A DNA stretch of 64,000 nt. It comes from Dipylidium caninum (lineage: Eukaryota; Platyhelminthes; Cestoda; Cyclophyllidea; Dipylidiidae). Of the stretch, positions 34,790 to 46,470 are shown piece by piece; the first letter of the stretch is position 1; each line of letters begins with the position of its first letter. A model generated the notes under the pieces. The model worked only from the letters and a program-made list of their open reading frames with translations. It made no database searches and had not been told where the DNA came from. Position numbers and translations under genes: made by a program. Location of the stretch: NCBI GenBank assembly GCA_017562135.1, contig QEYB01001312.1, forward strand, positions 372,001-436,000, read 5' to 3'.

Positions 34790-35344
34790 ATGTAACGCTC
34801 TCCATCGTCGTCCTTAGAAACCTTGCCGCCTTTTAAAAGAAGACAAATTCTGCTACAGGAACAACAAAATCGGCACATTAATACAATATGTATGGCAGTT
34901 TTCCTTTACGGCGGTCACAGCACTATCAAAACCCGAAGTCCAGGCTGATATTGCGAAAAATTCCTTTTCACCAGATCTTTCGAGAATCAGCTGCATCCCC
35001 CCTTCTCCTTTTCTTAAGAATATCTGCGTCAATTAGGCCCAGCCAATCGCAAGCAAGAATAACTCAAGAGGTCATTTTAAAGAAACACTGGTTCGTCATT
35101 TTACTTTTCATAAATATAACTGCCGTATACGGCATACCTCACGCAATCATAGAGAGCCAGTCTAACTTTTGTTTCCATATATGCACAAGATTGTCTCAAC
35201 TGTGCAATGCTTTTGTCTTTTAACTCTAACTCGTAATGGATTTTTAAAAATAGCCCTACTGACTCATTTTCACCATAATGAAGAATGCGTTCGTGCTTCG
35301 ATGCACTTTTAACACGCCAAGGCACGGCATCCTGAAATCCCTGC
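34790..35344 (-). other. Possible exons of an unrecognised small gene
   Basis: A minus-strand frame open from an acceptor (ggatttcag) at about 35344 to 35101 encodes PWRVKSASKHERILHYG and the charged, helix-like ELELKDKSIAQLRQSCAYME. A small segment at about 34836-34790 reads GKVSKDDDGERY between a possible acceptor (taaaag) and a strong gtgagt donor. Both sit between NOP53 and NTE on the same strand. They could be a separate small gene or 5' exons of the NTE transcript. No family is recognised and the joins were not resolved. Confidence 0.3.
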
Positions 35345-35824
35345 CTTCTCGTTTTAGTGACTTCATTTTCCTAATCACATACATAACTACTGCACTTAAA
35401 ACAAACTCCAACGCGCCGCACCCGAAGACTTCCACGCAAAAATAGGTGGCTATACAACTCCTCCTCCAACCGAAACATACACTCTCACCACGCTAGCTAT
35501 AAGACAAGCATACTATCGAGCAACGCCTGCATGCTAATTCCAAATACACATGTATCTACTGACAGAAAGCCCAACCTTGTCGATCCATTAGCGACCTCAG
35601 TTTAGTCGCCTCTCAGCAAACGCCGTAATCCTCACTCGGTCCCAACGGGAGCTTTACCTGTGCGTTCTACCACATTACACAACACAAACGATAGAATCTG
35701 AAAAGGGAGGTGTTAAATCATTTACACGTTGACGGTACACTGAACCAGTTACCATGACTAATTAGCCCTCGCAAAGTAAACCTGTACACTGTGCAAGAGG
35801 AAGCGTTGTAAAAATGTAGACAAT

Positions 35825-37761
35825 TCAGTTTTTCCTACTCCTGCGTTCGAATGTTTTGACCTCCACCTTCCCGTCCAGGGTCTTGCGAGCCCGTGGCAGT
35901 TTGTTGCGTTTGAATTCTACCTCGCGTATCCAATGTTCGTCCGCCTAAAAGACAATTCAAAGGCAACTAGGTATAATGAATGCACAAAATAATAATCGAA
36001 GGAATCCTATATCTGCCCACAATTAAATTGTTGACAATGACAAAATCTAAGTGTCTGCCCCAAAATGAGACATCATCAAACGTCCATAAACCGGGGCGCT
36101 CTAAAATAAACAATTTCGAAAAATAGCATTCAGCGTAGTACGCTAGAGTAGAGACTTGCATGAAGTTTCCGCAACGCGGTTGGCAGTTCACCCGGTAGCT
36201 GAAACGAAGTAGGAAATTTAGGAGTTTTTTCGTGCTTTCGCACAGTCGCCATAAATCGACGCCATTGGCGTCGTGCTTCTTGTTGTCGTCCCTCTTTCCG
36301 AATTTCCTTCAGCAGCTTTGGGATACTAAGCGACAGAGGTAGCAGTGATTAGAGGAGTATTCAAATAATAAAATGAAAATATATCTAACAATAGCTGCGG
36401 AATTCATTACATTACATAGAATACCAAAATATCTCACTTGTCTAAATCTGTGTGCATTTGTTTTGCTAATTGCTTGGCAGTGGGTTTCCCGGCCTTCAAT
36501 TTGGCCTTAAGATGCATCAGCTCTAATTGAGCCTGGGTCGGCTTCGCCCTCTTCTTCTTCTCCTTATGACTCACGGCTGAGCTCGGATTCACCATAGCTT
36601 CCGCTTTCATTTCCTCCTTAGCCACGTGCAAAAGCAAAACCTGATGGTCTACTGCACTCGGATTATAAGACTGGCCTGCTGGACAGACAAGTTCTGGCGG
36701 CTAGATAGTCCCAATAACAAAAAGCATTATTCAAAAAGGAAATTTGCTAATACGTATTTAGCAGAAGTTGGAAGAGACGAACTAGTGTAGCAAGAAAGTG
36801 GAGTATAATCAATATCACTCTTGAGGAGAGCCAAGTGCATCTATAAGAATTAAGAAAATAATCCGGATAAAGCAAAATTCTCTCTAATAACTTATGGCTG
36901 AGACTCAAGCTATACAAAACAAGAGCTCTACGTAAACCTGAATTTAAGAACGAGGGGTAAATAGTAAATTATGAGACGAAATAATTGGTTCAACAGTCAT
37001 AAAAACCTCAAAAAAGATAAAAATCCTTAATAAATAAGTAGCCTCCAAAAAATTGGCCTCTACTTAAAAGAAAACCACCGCTCCAAAAGGGCAACTGCAC
37101 AAGCAGCATCACCAAAAACCACATCGGTGGGAGGACGCAATTGTGTAAAATGTGAGAACATAAGAAGTTTAAAACGCGTTGAGCGTCAACTCTTATGTAA
37201 AAATCCACCACAACAGCATCATAAGTATATTGATGAGATCGTGAGATGAAAAAAAAAGTTGCAAGAGACATAGCAAGAAGGAGAGGCAAGGAGAAGCGAC
37301 GGGAAAACGGGTGAGCCGACGTCTAAATAACCTCAACTCGGGTCACTAGTTCCTCACATTTGTCAGGTTCTGTAAGGTCCTCACAGGTTTTTTTGAGTCA
37401 TTCGCAGTTTTCGGCTCCTCGTTCCACAGATCAATGCAGCGCACAAATATGGAACGTTTTCCAGGTCGATAAAACTTCCTTGAAAGGGGACACATATGAC
37501 TAAATAAAAAAACGCACCTCTCAGCAACGCTGCTAGCAGTTGGTATATCTTGATAATCTTTGGCAGCATCTTTGTCGCCCTTAATGATATTTTTCTCAGC
37601 TTTCTTCTGAATAACAAACCCGCCCTCACTAGTAGGTCGATAATTAAACCTAATATCGCTTACCTAATTTCATCTCTTTTGGCAGCATCATGCAGGTCCG
37701 AAGAAATGTTCCTCATAATACGATTCCATTGTTTTTTCTTATTCTTACCGCGATTTTTCAT
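35825..37761 (-). CDS. NOP53: NOP53-like ribosome-biogenesis factor (six exons)
   Basis: Nucleolar protein needed for 60S maturation; in the established pathway it brings the exosome helicase Mtr4 to pre-60S particles. Exons: 37761-37664 (ATG), 37628-37518, 37478-37385, 36700-36438, 36325-36160, 35944-35825 (TGA). They join in phase to 283 residues, shorter than human NOP53 (about 480). Family landmarks in order are GKNKKKQWNRI near the N-terminus, FVRCIDLWNEEP, AGQSYNPSAVDHQVLLLHVA, a Lys-rich helix, NIPKLLKEIRKEG, LPGELPTALRKL and a basic C-terminus ending RRSRKN. The SYNP..DHQ block is the best diagnostic. The intron after 37664 is 35 bp, and the intron after 36160 needs a GC donor. It is divergently transcribed from the STKLD1-like gene. 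Confidence 0.86.
36154..36163 (-). other. GC-AG intron donor (NOP53)
   Basis: The exon ends CTTCAT and the intron begins gcaagt. Only this choice keeps the next exon (35944) in the frame reading ADEHWIREVEFKRNK. The nearby GT (at GCAA|gtctct) shifts into a frame without family similarity. Confidence 0.65.
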
Positions 37762-39312
37762 TTTGTTGCTGATTAGAGAAACAAGCACAATACGACAAGC
37801 CCCAGAAGTACAAAGAAGGTGCGTGCAGAGGGCTTCAACCCAACCACATTTGGTTGGTTAAAACAAGTGGGTATTGTTTTACAATGATGGGTTCTATAAT
37901 ATGTCTTTACCTAAGTTTATTACTAACATCTGTTAGTCACGTGACAAATGTTAAATTTTGTTGCCATGAGGCTTTAACAATTACGCTACGGAAATGGATT
38001 GCAGGATGCGTAACATCGACATGTCCGTTAGGGACACAGTAACATTGAAATTGCGACCTACATGTTGACTCTAGAGACGGATCGATAAGCTTGCAATCTT
38101 AATAATAGTTAATTAAGGGCTTCTACTTAATCCGTCTCGGCGCCCCAAGATTAACATTTTAGAGCACTGAAAGCAGCTAAATCTGCGTAATACGGCATTA
38201 CTATACCACATTGCCGAAGAAGCCTGATATAAACTTTAATCCGAACTCTGAAATATGTGCACATCTTGCGATGTATCAGGTCGTGAGAAACTATATTTAA
38301 TAATTTATTCAAACACCCACCATTTGCCTTTTATGATATAGGTGGGCATCGTGTCCTATCGAGACTTCAATGAGGCTGTGTAATATTTATGACTAAATTT
38401 GGGGGTTTGGCTTCAAGTGTATGATATACAATTAAATAACCCTAAATGTCGTACAAACGAATTTTCATGCTTTTTTATTTCTACATAACGGCTCTTAAAT
38501 ATAAATAATTATTAATTTCCTTACTTCTTTGAATTGCATTGAGCCTCCAATTTTACCGATATATTGTTAACCCGGGGTAGCATTCTGCATTCCATTCCTA
38601 ACACAAGGGCCTTGCTTTAATACATAAATATTCCAGCATTGCCTCGATTCGTAACAGTATCGTATATCTTTCTTTAGCTTCGCTGTTAGTTTCAGCCTTT
38701 TGACCCGTTTTAAACCTTAGAGGCAAAGAAGAATGTATATCTATTTTTCACATTTTTACCTCTATTCGCGCTCTTTGTAAGATATGCGTTCTGTGATTTA
38801 GGAGACAGTTTATACATGTCTTACTATTATTGATCAAAAATAGACGATAGCGACGCAGTCCCACACCATTTGTTATCGATTGGCACAGTAAGTATAAAGT
38901 ATCACCTAGGTCACATAATAAGTAATAATGTCTGACTTGCGATCTCGGTGTTAAGGTCGAAACATTGGCTCGAGACCGACAGAGTCCTGGCCGAGGTTGA
39001 GGAGCTTAGTACAAGTTCAACTAAAGCATTTAGTGACGATGCGCTCAAAATCACGGGTATAAGGTTACCAAATCATCGCAACAATGGTTATCATGCAATA
39101 AACTGACCACGTCCTCTATTAGCCACAGTCATACGCAAGACTTTTGCATTCTTACACATTTTAACTCAAAAAACCGTCGGTGCTTCTTGAAAGTGTGACC
39201 GGTTTGACCTACTATTCTGACGTATTGCTGATTTACTTTTGAGCGTCTTAATATAAGAAGTTGTCAGTGTTCAAATCGTTGCGGTATTAGTTTGTAATAG
39301 AAAACATTTAAG
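37762..39312. other. AT-rich divergent intergenic region
   Basis: It lies between the ATG of NOP53 (minus) and the first exon recognised of the STKLD1-like gene (plus), so it probably holds both promoters. A plus-strand open segment near 38960-39057 (reading HWLETDRVLAEVEEL) could be a 5' exon of the right-hand gene but lacks family similarity. No TATA-type element could be assigned with confidence. Confidence 0.5.
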
Positions 39313-42300
39313 TTGGTGAAAGCGGACAGCTTTACAGAGTCAACTCTTTTAAACTCCGTGTGGTTCTTTTTCCATATTAATTGCTATGCCCGCTAAAAGT
39401 TACCACCACAGCAGTTTTGCCGCCTAACTCGGAATATTAACAATGAGGGTTGATAAAATTTATGAGGTGTGGTACCACTTTATGATTAGCAAATAAATAC
39501 TTAAGGTCAGGCAGGCTTTAGGTTCTTCTCCACATTCTCAGTCAGAAATAGTTGAACACAGATATTCCGGTGAAATATTAGTTTTGAAGAGGGTACCTCT
39601 AATGTTAATCTTACTTTGAGTCAAGATAGAATGTGTTGATGAACAGCATGCAAACAAGACTTTTGATGAGGTAGTCATTTGCTGTTGTTCACGTTTGTAG
39701 CATATATTATTAAAAGAATTTCGACATGCGATGCTTGTGAACACTAAAAGCGTTTTCATTCAGTGGGACCCAAACGTAAAACTACTCAGGAAGTTCACTC
39801 TCTTAGGTCTTGACATTTTATATTTGCATTGTGAAGGAATACGTGCGGATGCCCAATTTGTCTAACCTAATAAGCAAACATCTGGGATCTGAACCAATCC
39901 CCATTGATGTAGGAGGAGTGTTTAATGCTTTTATCGCACTTAGCTCGTCGACCTGATCTTGTGCTCCACACTCCACTTGCTTAACGACTTAAAAGAGAAG
40001 GGTCTTGCCCACAGGTATGTTGGTTCCTCCACACGTAATGAATGTAGAGCTATTCATCCGAGAAATATATTCACGGACACAACAAAGGTGCGAGTTAATG
40101 ACGCCGCGGTTGAAGCCATTGTTGAATATTTATGGACTATACCGCAGAAGAATAAAGGTGCACGTGCAGTAACCTTTGTTTTTGATCTTTTGTGAGTGTC
40201 GGAGGTCCGAAACGAGCACAAAGCAGCCGCATTCCTGTCTGCATTTTCGTACTGTTTAGCAGGGCGTAACCCCGTGCGTCATTAAAGCAAATTTCATAAG
40301 TGCTTGGCAGGTAATTGAGTTGTCATCATCCTTTATGGCGCACACTTCCGGTGAGGCGTTTGTATGCTGCTCCACCCATTTGGGGAACAAGTTAGACGAC
40401 GGCAACCTGTAATCCGGGCGGAGGCGTAATCCGGGCGGAGGCGCAGAAAGTAACGCCTTCCGTCCTTTTCCCCAGATGAGAATTCCAAGTGGCAGTCGCC
40501 AGAAGCTAAAGAATGCGGACACGTCTTGGACAAGAGTGATGCCTGGTCACTGGGCTGTCTCATCATCAAGCTGATGTACTGCGGTCTTTCTAATGAATCC
40601 GATCTTGACACTGTCATGACTGTTGTGCGGCGCAGTGGGTTTGTCCCCCCGGAGGTGTCGGAGCAGCTCGAGAAGGTGGGTCCAACGAGAATGACGGGCC
40701 TCATTCTCCTTTTCGCAGGTGTACCCCAAGAATTTGGTGAATCTCGTCAAAGGGATGGTGGTGCTGGGCCTGGATGAACGCACCGGTGTCACGTAAGCCA
40801 GGCGGCAGCAGCGATTACCTCTTTCCGCGTCTTCTAGGGCAGCATTCCAAAGTGAGTATGTGCAACGCCTCATGGACCGATACGACGCTCATCGCAAGCT
40901 CCGCAAGCAGCGTCTTCAGAAACAGCTCTGTGAATGTAAGTTGAACGTTGTGCACCTCGTGCCCTCACCTTCTTTTTACTCCTCACTTACTTGTCAAAAG
41001 TATTTGGCGGGGGGGGGGGGGGGGGGAGTTTAGATCTCCCCTCCACTTCGAGTTCTGAGGCGGGAGCAGCGCAGAGCGGCGACCGCCTCGTGCACTTGGC
41101 TCTGGCCTCAGTCTCCTCCTCACACTGTCGCGCCGACGCCCAAAGTCGCCACTTTGGTGGTGGTTTGACCGCAGTTTATTCCGCTAAGGGCTCGAAGGGA
41201 CGCGGAATGAGACCCTGTTGCCGACACTTTGGAATGGTGAGGCTGTTTTTTAAAGAGCAGAAGTCCTTTCATCAGTGGCGCCGCAAGGGGGCTCCGATCG
41301 CCGCTCCGTGTTATCCTCGCCGCCCGAACTCCCTCGCCAAAAACTCACTCGTCCAGCAACGACTCGAGTCTTGGCAGGCTGCATGCGGTCGCTGGCCACC
41401 GCGGATTCAGGAGTTCTCGAAGGCCATCCAAGAGAGCGGGCGGAGTTGGGGGGTGGCCGGTCCGATGGGGCGCCCCCACTCACAGGGGAAACTTGCCACT
41501 TCAGGCGAAATCCCATACGAGCACGGACTGGCAGCCATGCTCCTCTACCTCGGTGACCAGGTGGAGCACGAGAACTGCGTGGAAGGCGTGCTGGCGTGGA
41601 TCGCCGAAACGCAGTGTCGCAATGGCGCCTCCACGCATCCCCTCCTCCCGCTAAACGTGTGGCGCGTTTTCCTGGTGCACGAGGAGAATCCCGCGATCGT
41701 GCAGCACGGTCTTGCCATCCTCGCGCATTGCACCAGCGTCGGCGAGATGCGTCTCCATGCCCCGTGGCCCGTGGGGGGCGACGGTGGACCGACGGACCCT
41801 TCGTCTCCGGAATACTACGACAGTCTCATCGACAACAGCACCTGTTGGAACGAGACCACTTTGGCTCTGGTCTCCAGACTCGCCAAACGGCACGTGGATT
41901 GTCCGCAGGTCCACCTGCATGTGTTGGTCCTGCTGGAAGCCATCTTCTGTCCCCTCCACCTCACCGACCTCTCCCAGGAGTCGCAGTTGGCCTACTGGTC
42001 GAGGTATGGAGGTGTCGCGCGCAAGGTCTGTCGCATGGACTACGCGGAGATGATCGCCAAGGCTCTGCGACTGGTGCACACGGGCGACGTTGACCTTCTG
42101 AGGGTCGCGCTCGCGATCATGTGGAAGCTGTGCATTGACCGTAAGACCCTCGGTTGTACGATAATCCCGCCACTCAAGATGTGAACGCGGAGCAGTTCAT
42201 TGGAATGGACGCCTTCAAGCTGGTCCGCGATGCCATGTTCTTCTTCCCGAGGCACCCGGGCATCATCGACCAGGGCGCGGTGTGTCTCGCCGCTTTGGCG

Positions 42301-45300
42301 TCGCAGAGTAAGTCCCCCGTCAGTGGCGGCTGTTCCCCAGCGAGCCTCGGCCCTCCATCCCCGAGGCTGCGGACGACGGTGCGGCCTTAGTGGTCGCGAG
42401 ACTTGTCTCCTCCCCCTGTCCCCGTCCCCGCTCCCGCCCCCATCCCCCGCCCACCGCCAGCCCAGCAGCAATCCTTCTCCCGCCACAGCCACGTATACAC
42501 CGCCGGTCTGCCGTGCTGAGTGCCGCGCCACGCCGCGTCGAGCTGACGGAGACGAGCCGCAGGCCGGCAGACTGGCCGCCGGCGCAGGCTTGTCGGGGGC
42601 TGGCGACTGTTCGTCTCCTCTCGGCGTTTCCTGGCCGACATCGCCCCGCTGGGCCTCCTCAATGAGGCCGCTGTGTCGCGTCCCGTCGGCCGACCAGCGG
42701 GCATGGGAGTCGCAGCTAACTTGACAGCGTCCGAACAAGCGCGTCCGAGCCGCGGTTTCCTGCTCACCGGGATTTGCTCATCGTGTCTGGCAGCCCTGTT
42801 CGACTCTCCCCCTGCAGGCTGTCCTCTCCGTCCTCGCCGTGCTGCTGCCGCGGTGAGACCATGCAAGTCATGGTGTGCTGGCCTCGAAGACCTTCCACGC
42901 GTGCTCGTCCCCCCACCTTCTCTCGCTCGCTCTCTCTCCTTCTCTCTTTCTCTCCTTCTCTCTTTCTCGAGGCCTCTTCGAAGGCCATTTTGGCGACATT
43001 CTCGCCAAACGTAGTGTCGGTTGTGCACCATTTCGACAGATAACATGCATTCCGCCGCCTGCTTGTGGCGCCGCGTCTCCCCATCTCGTTCGTCTCGCTT
43101 TCAGAGGCCCTGAAGGAAGAGACGCTGACGACAGTCGACGTGCTGCCGCTTCTGCTCGACTCCATCCATGCGTTCTGCCCCTTCAGCGACATCTGCTACA
43201 ACCTCTTCTTCGCGGTCAGCGCCATCATCAACAGATCCGGTGAGCGGAATTTGCACAACTTTCCCTCTCAGGACGGGCATTTGCAGCTGCGCGCATCGGC
43301 CGTCGCGGTGCGCTGCAGGCGTCCTGGTGATGGTCGACCGCACCACCACTGCTTGTGCCGCAGGAGACAGCGGACGCCATCCATTTAGACCGCCACTGCG
43401 GAGATACCGATGTTGCCACTGGCTTACGCCCGTCGTCGGCGTCTCCCGGTCGACATGAGAAGGCACCGGCTCATGGGCCCAGCGACGTGGATGCCGGCGC
43501 TTCCTGCCGGCCGCCTGGCGCCTCTCTCGCCCAGCCGTCGCAGAAGGCGTTGGTGGGGTCCAGTCCCGCCAAACGCCCAAGTGTGCTCGAATTCGAGCGA
43601 CTGGGCGTCGACCGCCATGCACACCGAGACGTTTCGCGGCTGTCCGAGGGCCGCCAGGACCCCTTTAAAGCGCCCATCGTCTTTATACTGCACAGGTCAC
43701 ATTTTCGGAAGTGAACCGTGCTCGTCAACGTGATCATATTCGGCAGATTTCGCAGTTTAATGCGCACCTGGCCAGCTGTCGCCACGGAAAAGAGGCAATC
43801 GAGACGGTGGCAGCATCCCCGTCGCGGTCAAAGACCGGAATGCGCCTCAGCCGAATCACAGTGTCCACGAGAGTAACGTTGGAACGCATCCCCTTGCGAG
43901 CTCTTGCGCCTCCCGCCTGGAGAGAAGCGCCCACCCGGTGAAACGGAATTCCGAGCTGCTGTCACCCCACCTCACCCTGCCTTCCCCTCCCCATTCGCTC
44001 CCCCCCCCCGCAAGTTGGCGTTTCACGACGAGGTCGGCGGATATGAGCAAAGAGCTCAAGAAGGGAGGGTTCTGACCGCACCAAGCCGTGCGCACGGCTT
44101 CAATTTCCCGCTGAACAGCGGCCAGACCAGTTCGCGATCTAATCATCCGCCTTTCCGTGTTTTTCTCGGGCGCCTTCGTCAAGCCGAACAGGTGCTGCGC
44201 TTCGTGCGGCCGCATCTGAAGGACAGGCAGCGAGGCCTGGTGGCCCTCATATTCAAGGCCTATGCTGTGCACCGCGACAACAACAGGCTCCTGGAGATTC
44301 TCGTCAGCATCCTCGAAGTCGTCGCGAGCAACGGTTAGTTCGACACTTCAACTCACTTAACCCATCCTTCTGCCTTTCACCCTCCCCCGCTCCCCACCTC
44401 CCAAACTTCCCGAGAGAAAGTGTTAGCGGGCGGCGCCCCTTCCGGTAGCCGAAACGACCTCGACGTTGTTGGTTCAAGCAGATAGGGCCATCCGAAGTTG
44501 TTTGCACTAGTTTGCGGAGAAAAAACGAGGCAGAGCGGAGGCATAGCGACCACCCGAGTGTCGGGGCGGCCAACGCCTCCCCAGTGAAGCCCGCGGGGGC
44601 GTGGTGGAGCAGTCGGCCGAGGCCCACAAGTGTCACAGTCCAGTGGCGTCTTTCCTTCTCGCCTTCCAGATGGCGTATTGGAGGCGCTCATAAATGATCT
44701 GCCGGCGCTGAAGTCGCTCCTGGTGGAGATCGCGTATCGCTTCCCAAACCTCGAGGTACGTCTGCCACTGTCTGCGGCGATGCCGATAACAATGCATTAC
44801 ATGAATAAATGGGTGTTTAAGTAAAATTAGCCAGTGATGGTACAAAATGCACAGAGAAGCACGGTTGAGCAGGACGGGGGCAATGCGGAGCCTCTACCCC
44901 CGCCCCCCGGACCGCCCACTTAGTGCTGCAATGTGACACTGGCTGAGATGCACCGCAGAAAGACGTGGCACGCGACCTCACCGCAGCAAACGGGGCTCTG
45001 ACCGAGGCGGCTCCCCGCCCCGGCTGCGGTGAGCGCGTCGTCAGGCCGAGGTTCGGGCCCAGATGCCCCGAGTATGGGGCGATAGCGACGGCGTAGCAGA
45101 GGCTCATGGGCAGTGGACGCTTCGGCTAAATGCCGAATGCTGATAAGTAATAAAGGGTGCTTCGGGGCCTGACACCAAATGCACTCGCGTAGGAACTTGG
45201 AGGAGTGGCGCGTCGCACGCTTGAGGCAATTCCAGAAGTCTTCAACACAGTCGTCGAGGAAGAGGAGCTCCCACCAACAACTGCAGACTTCACACTTCTC

Positions 45301-45315
45301 ACCAGTCAGACCTGA
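39313..45315 (+). CDS. STKLD1: STKLD1-like pseudokinase with helical-repeat C-terminus
   Basis: Divergent Ser/Thr kinase-like protein; its cellular role is not established. Exons: 39313-39338 (tentative glycine loop, GESGQLYR), 39542-39592, 39626-39670, 39701-39775, 39807-39908, 39944-40014, 40048 to about 40163, 40476-40675, 40719-40792, 40838-40935, 41505-42140, 42179-42307, 43105-43239, 44184-44333, 44670-44755, 45193-45315 (TGA). About 700 residues; the start codon was not found. Kinase landmarks: beta-3 Lys in EILVLKR, IECVDEQHANKTFDE, hinge ICIVKEYVRM, catalytic loop HRAIHPRN, SPEA, DAWSLGCLIIKLMY. The catalytic Asp is Ala, and the DFG position reads NDA, so catalysis is unlikely. The second half is helical (VHLHVLVLLEAIFCPLHL, YAVHRDNNRLLEILVSIL) and matches the STKLD1 tail in order. 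Five introns in the kinase part are 30-35 bp. The donor at about 40157-40163 is uncertain. Confidence 0.85.
41009..41026. repeat. Run of 18 consecutive G
   Basis: Uninterrupted G18 on the transcribed gene's coding strand, 73 bp into the intron 40936-41504. Such a run can form a G-quadruplex in DNA or pre-mRNA, and its length may be unreliable in an assembly. Confidence 0.9.
42918..42970. repeat. Pyrimidine-rich CT tract in an STKLD1 intron
   Basis: Imperfect (CT)n/(CTTT)n tract within the intron 42308-43104. Confidence 0.85.
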
Positions 45316-45407
45316 CTCTCACCCAGGCGGGCCGGAGGCGCAGGAGCCCTCCGAGATAGTTCCTCCCCCTCCCCCTCCCCCTCCTCTCCTTGACTTTCAA
45401 CGACGCT

Positions 45408-45413
45408 AATAAA
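45408..45413 (+). promoter_or_regulatory. Poly(A) signal of the STKLD1-like gene (AATAAA)
   Basis: AATAAA 93 bp after the stop at 45315, preceded by a C-rich stretch. A second AATAAA at 45631-45636 could be an alternative. Confidence 0.65.
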
Positions 45414-46470
45414 AGACTCAGCAAATTCTGCTGATTGGCCAAGTGAAGAGTCTTCTGAGCGGTGTCTTTGAGGCCTGTTTCCACGGGGCCTCGTCCTACG
45501 GGGGAAGGAAGGAAGGAGCGCGACGCGTCGAGGGTGTGGCACGAGTAGTGCGGAGGGAGAGGGGACGCAGTTGCCCGCGTAAGAGGCGGTCAAAGCGCGC
45601 AGCTGCCTCACTTGCCGCTTGCACTCTATTAATAAACGCCCCCCCCACGTAATCCCAACTACTTCCGTCTGTTCCAAATGCCTTTGACGCGGATGACCAG
45701 CACTGCGTGTCGCATTCGTAGCACCACGTACTTTAGACTGCACGCTAAAGTTTGCCTGGCATTCGGGCAAAAGGGTGGCGAATGTTGGGGGTGGGAGTCG
45801 GCGGGCACTTTCGTGGTGCTGCAGTCCAATCGTCCAGCGCGGGTGGGCACCGCGCCTAAAGGGGGGACCAGGTACGCCCGCGGTCGAGCTGCCACTCGCA
45901 CGCCAATTCTGCCTCAACCGCGCCCCCTAGGCGAGCTACGCGAGAGCGACTCAGGTAATGCCTCGGTTGCGAAGGGCGAGAGCCCCTTACCCTTCCCCCC
46001 GGCACTAGGGACTCGGCGCCGCTTGCCCCAAACCGGTTTTTCAAAAATTTACACGGAACATACGAAGTGCCACGTTGTGGGGCGTTGATACAGCGGCCGG
46101 TAGGAGGCACTCGCTTTGGCATCTTCACCAAACTCTACGACCTAGGAGACAGAAAAAAGCAATTGGCAAAGGAGCAACCGCGCCTAGCCCAACGCCCTCA
46201 AAGCTCGACTGGCCCTGGCCGACCACCACCATCAACACATCAACAGGGCAGTCACTCTTGAGAACAGTTAGCACTCGAAACAACCTGGCCTGGGCGACCA
46301 ACGCACAACCCATTCATTATGAGCCAAACTACAAGCAACACTGTCGAGCTATCACCACGTTACAGGGCAAGACGGGTCGACAAAGGGGGACGGGGGTGGG
46401 GAATGGGATGTTGTGACAGGAGTTACCGATTCACCACAGTGAGTGTCGCCACAAAAGGCTACCAAAACGA
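45414..46470. other. Convergent intergenic region
   Basis: It lies between the 3' end of the STKLD1-like gene and the BAG6 stop. No exon is supported, and no minus-strand AATAAA was found for BAG6 here by eye. Confidence 0.6.

Noticed and set aside
38067..38095. Polylinker-like cluster of restriction sites (XbaI-, ClaI- and HindIII-like) suggesting vector contamination
   Set aside because: Only about a dozen bases resemble a cloning-vector linker, with ordinary AT-rich genomic sequence on both sides and no vector backbone.
40991..41504. Open extension (about 170 codons) upstream of the large STKLD1 exon
   Set aside because: It begins in the G18 run, has no family similarity, and a phase-matched acceptor at 41504 joins cleanly to the previous exon.
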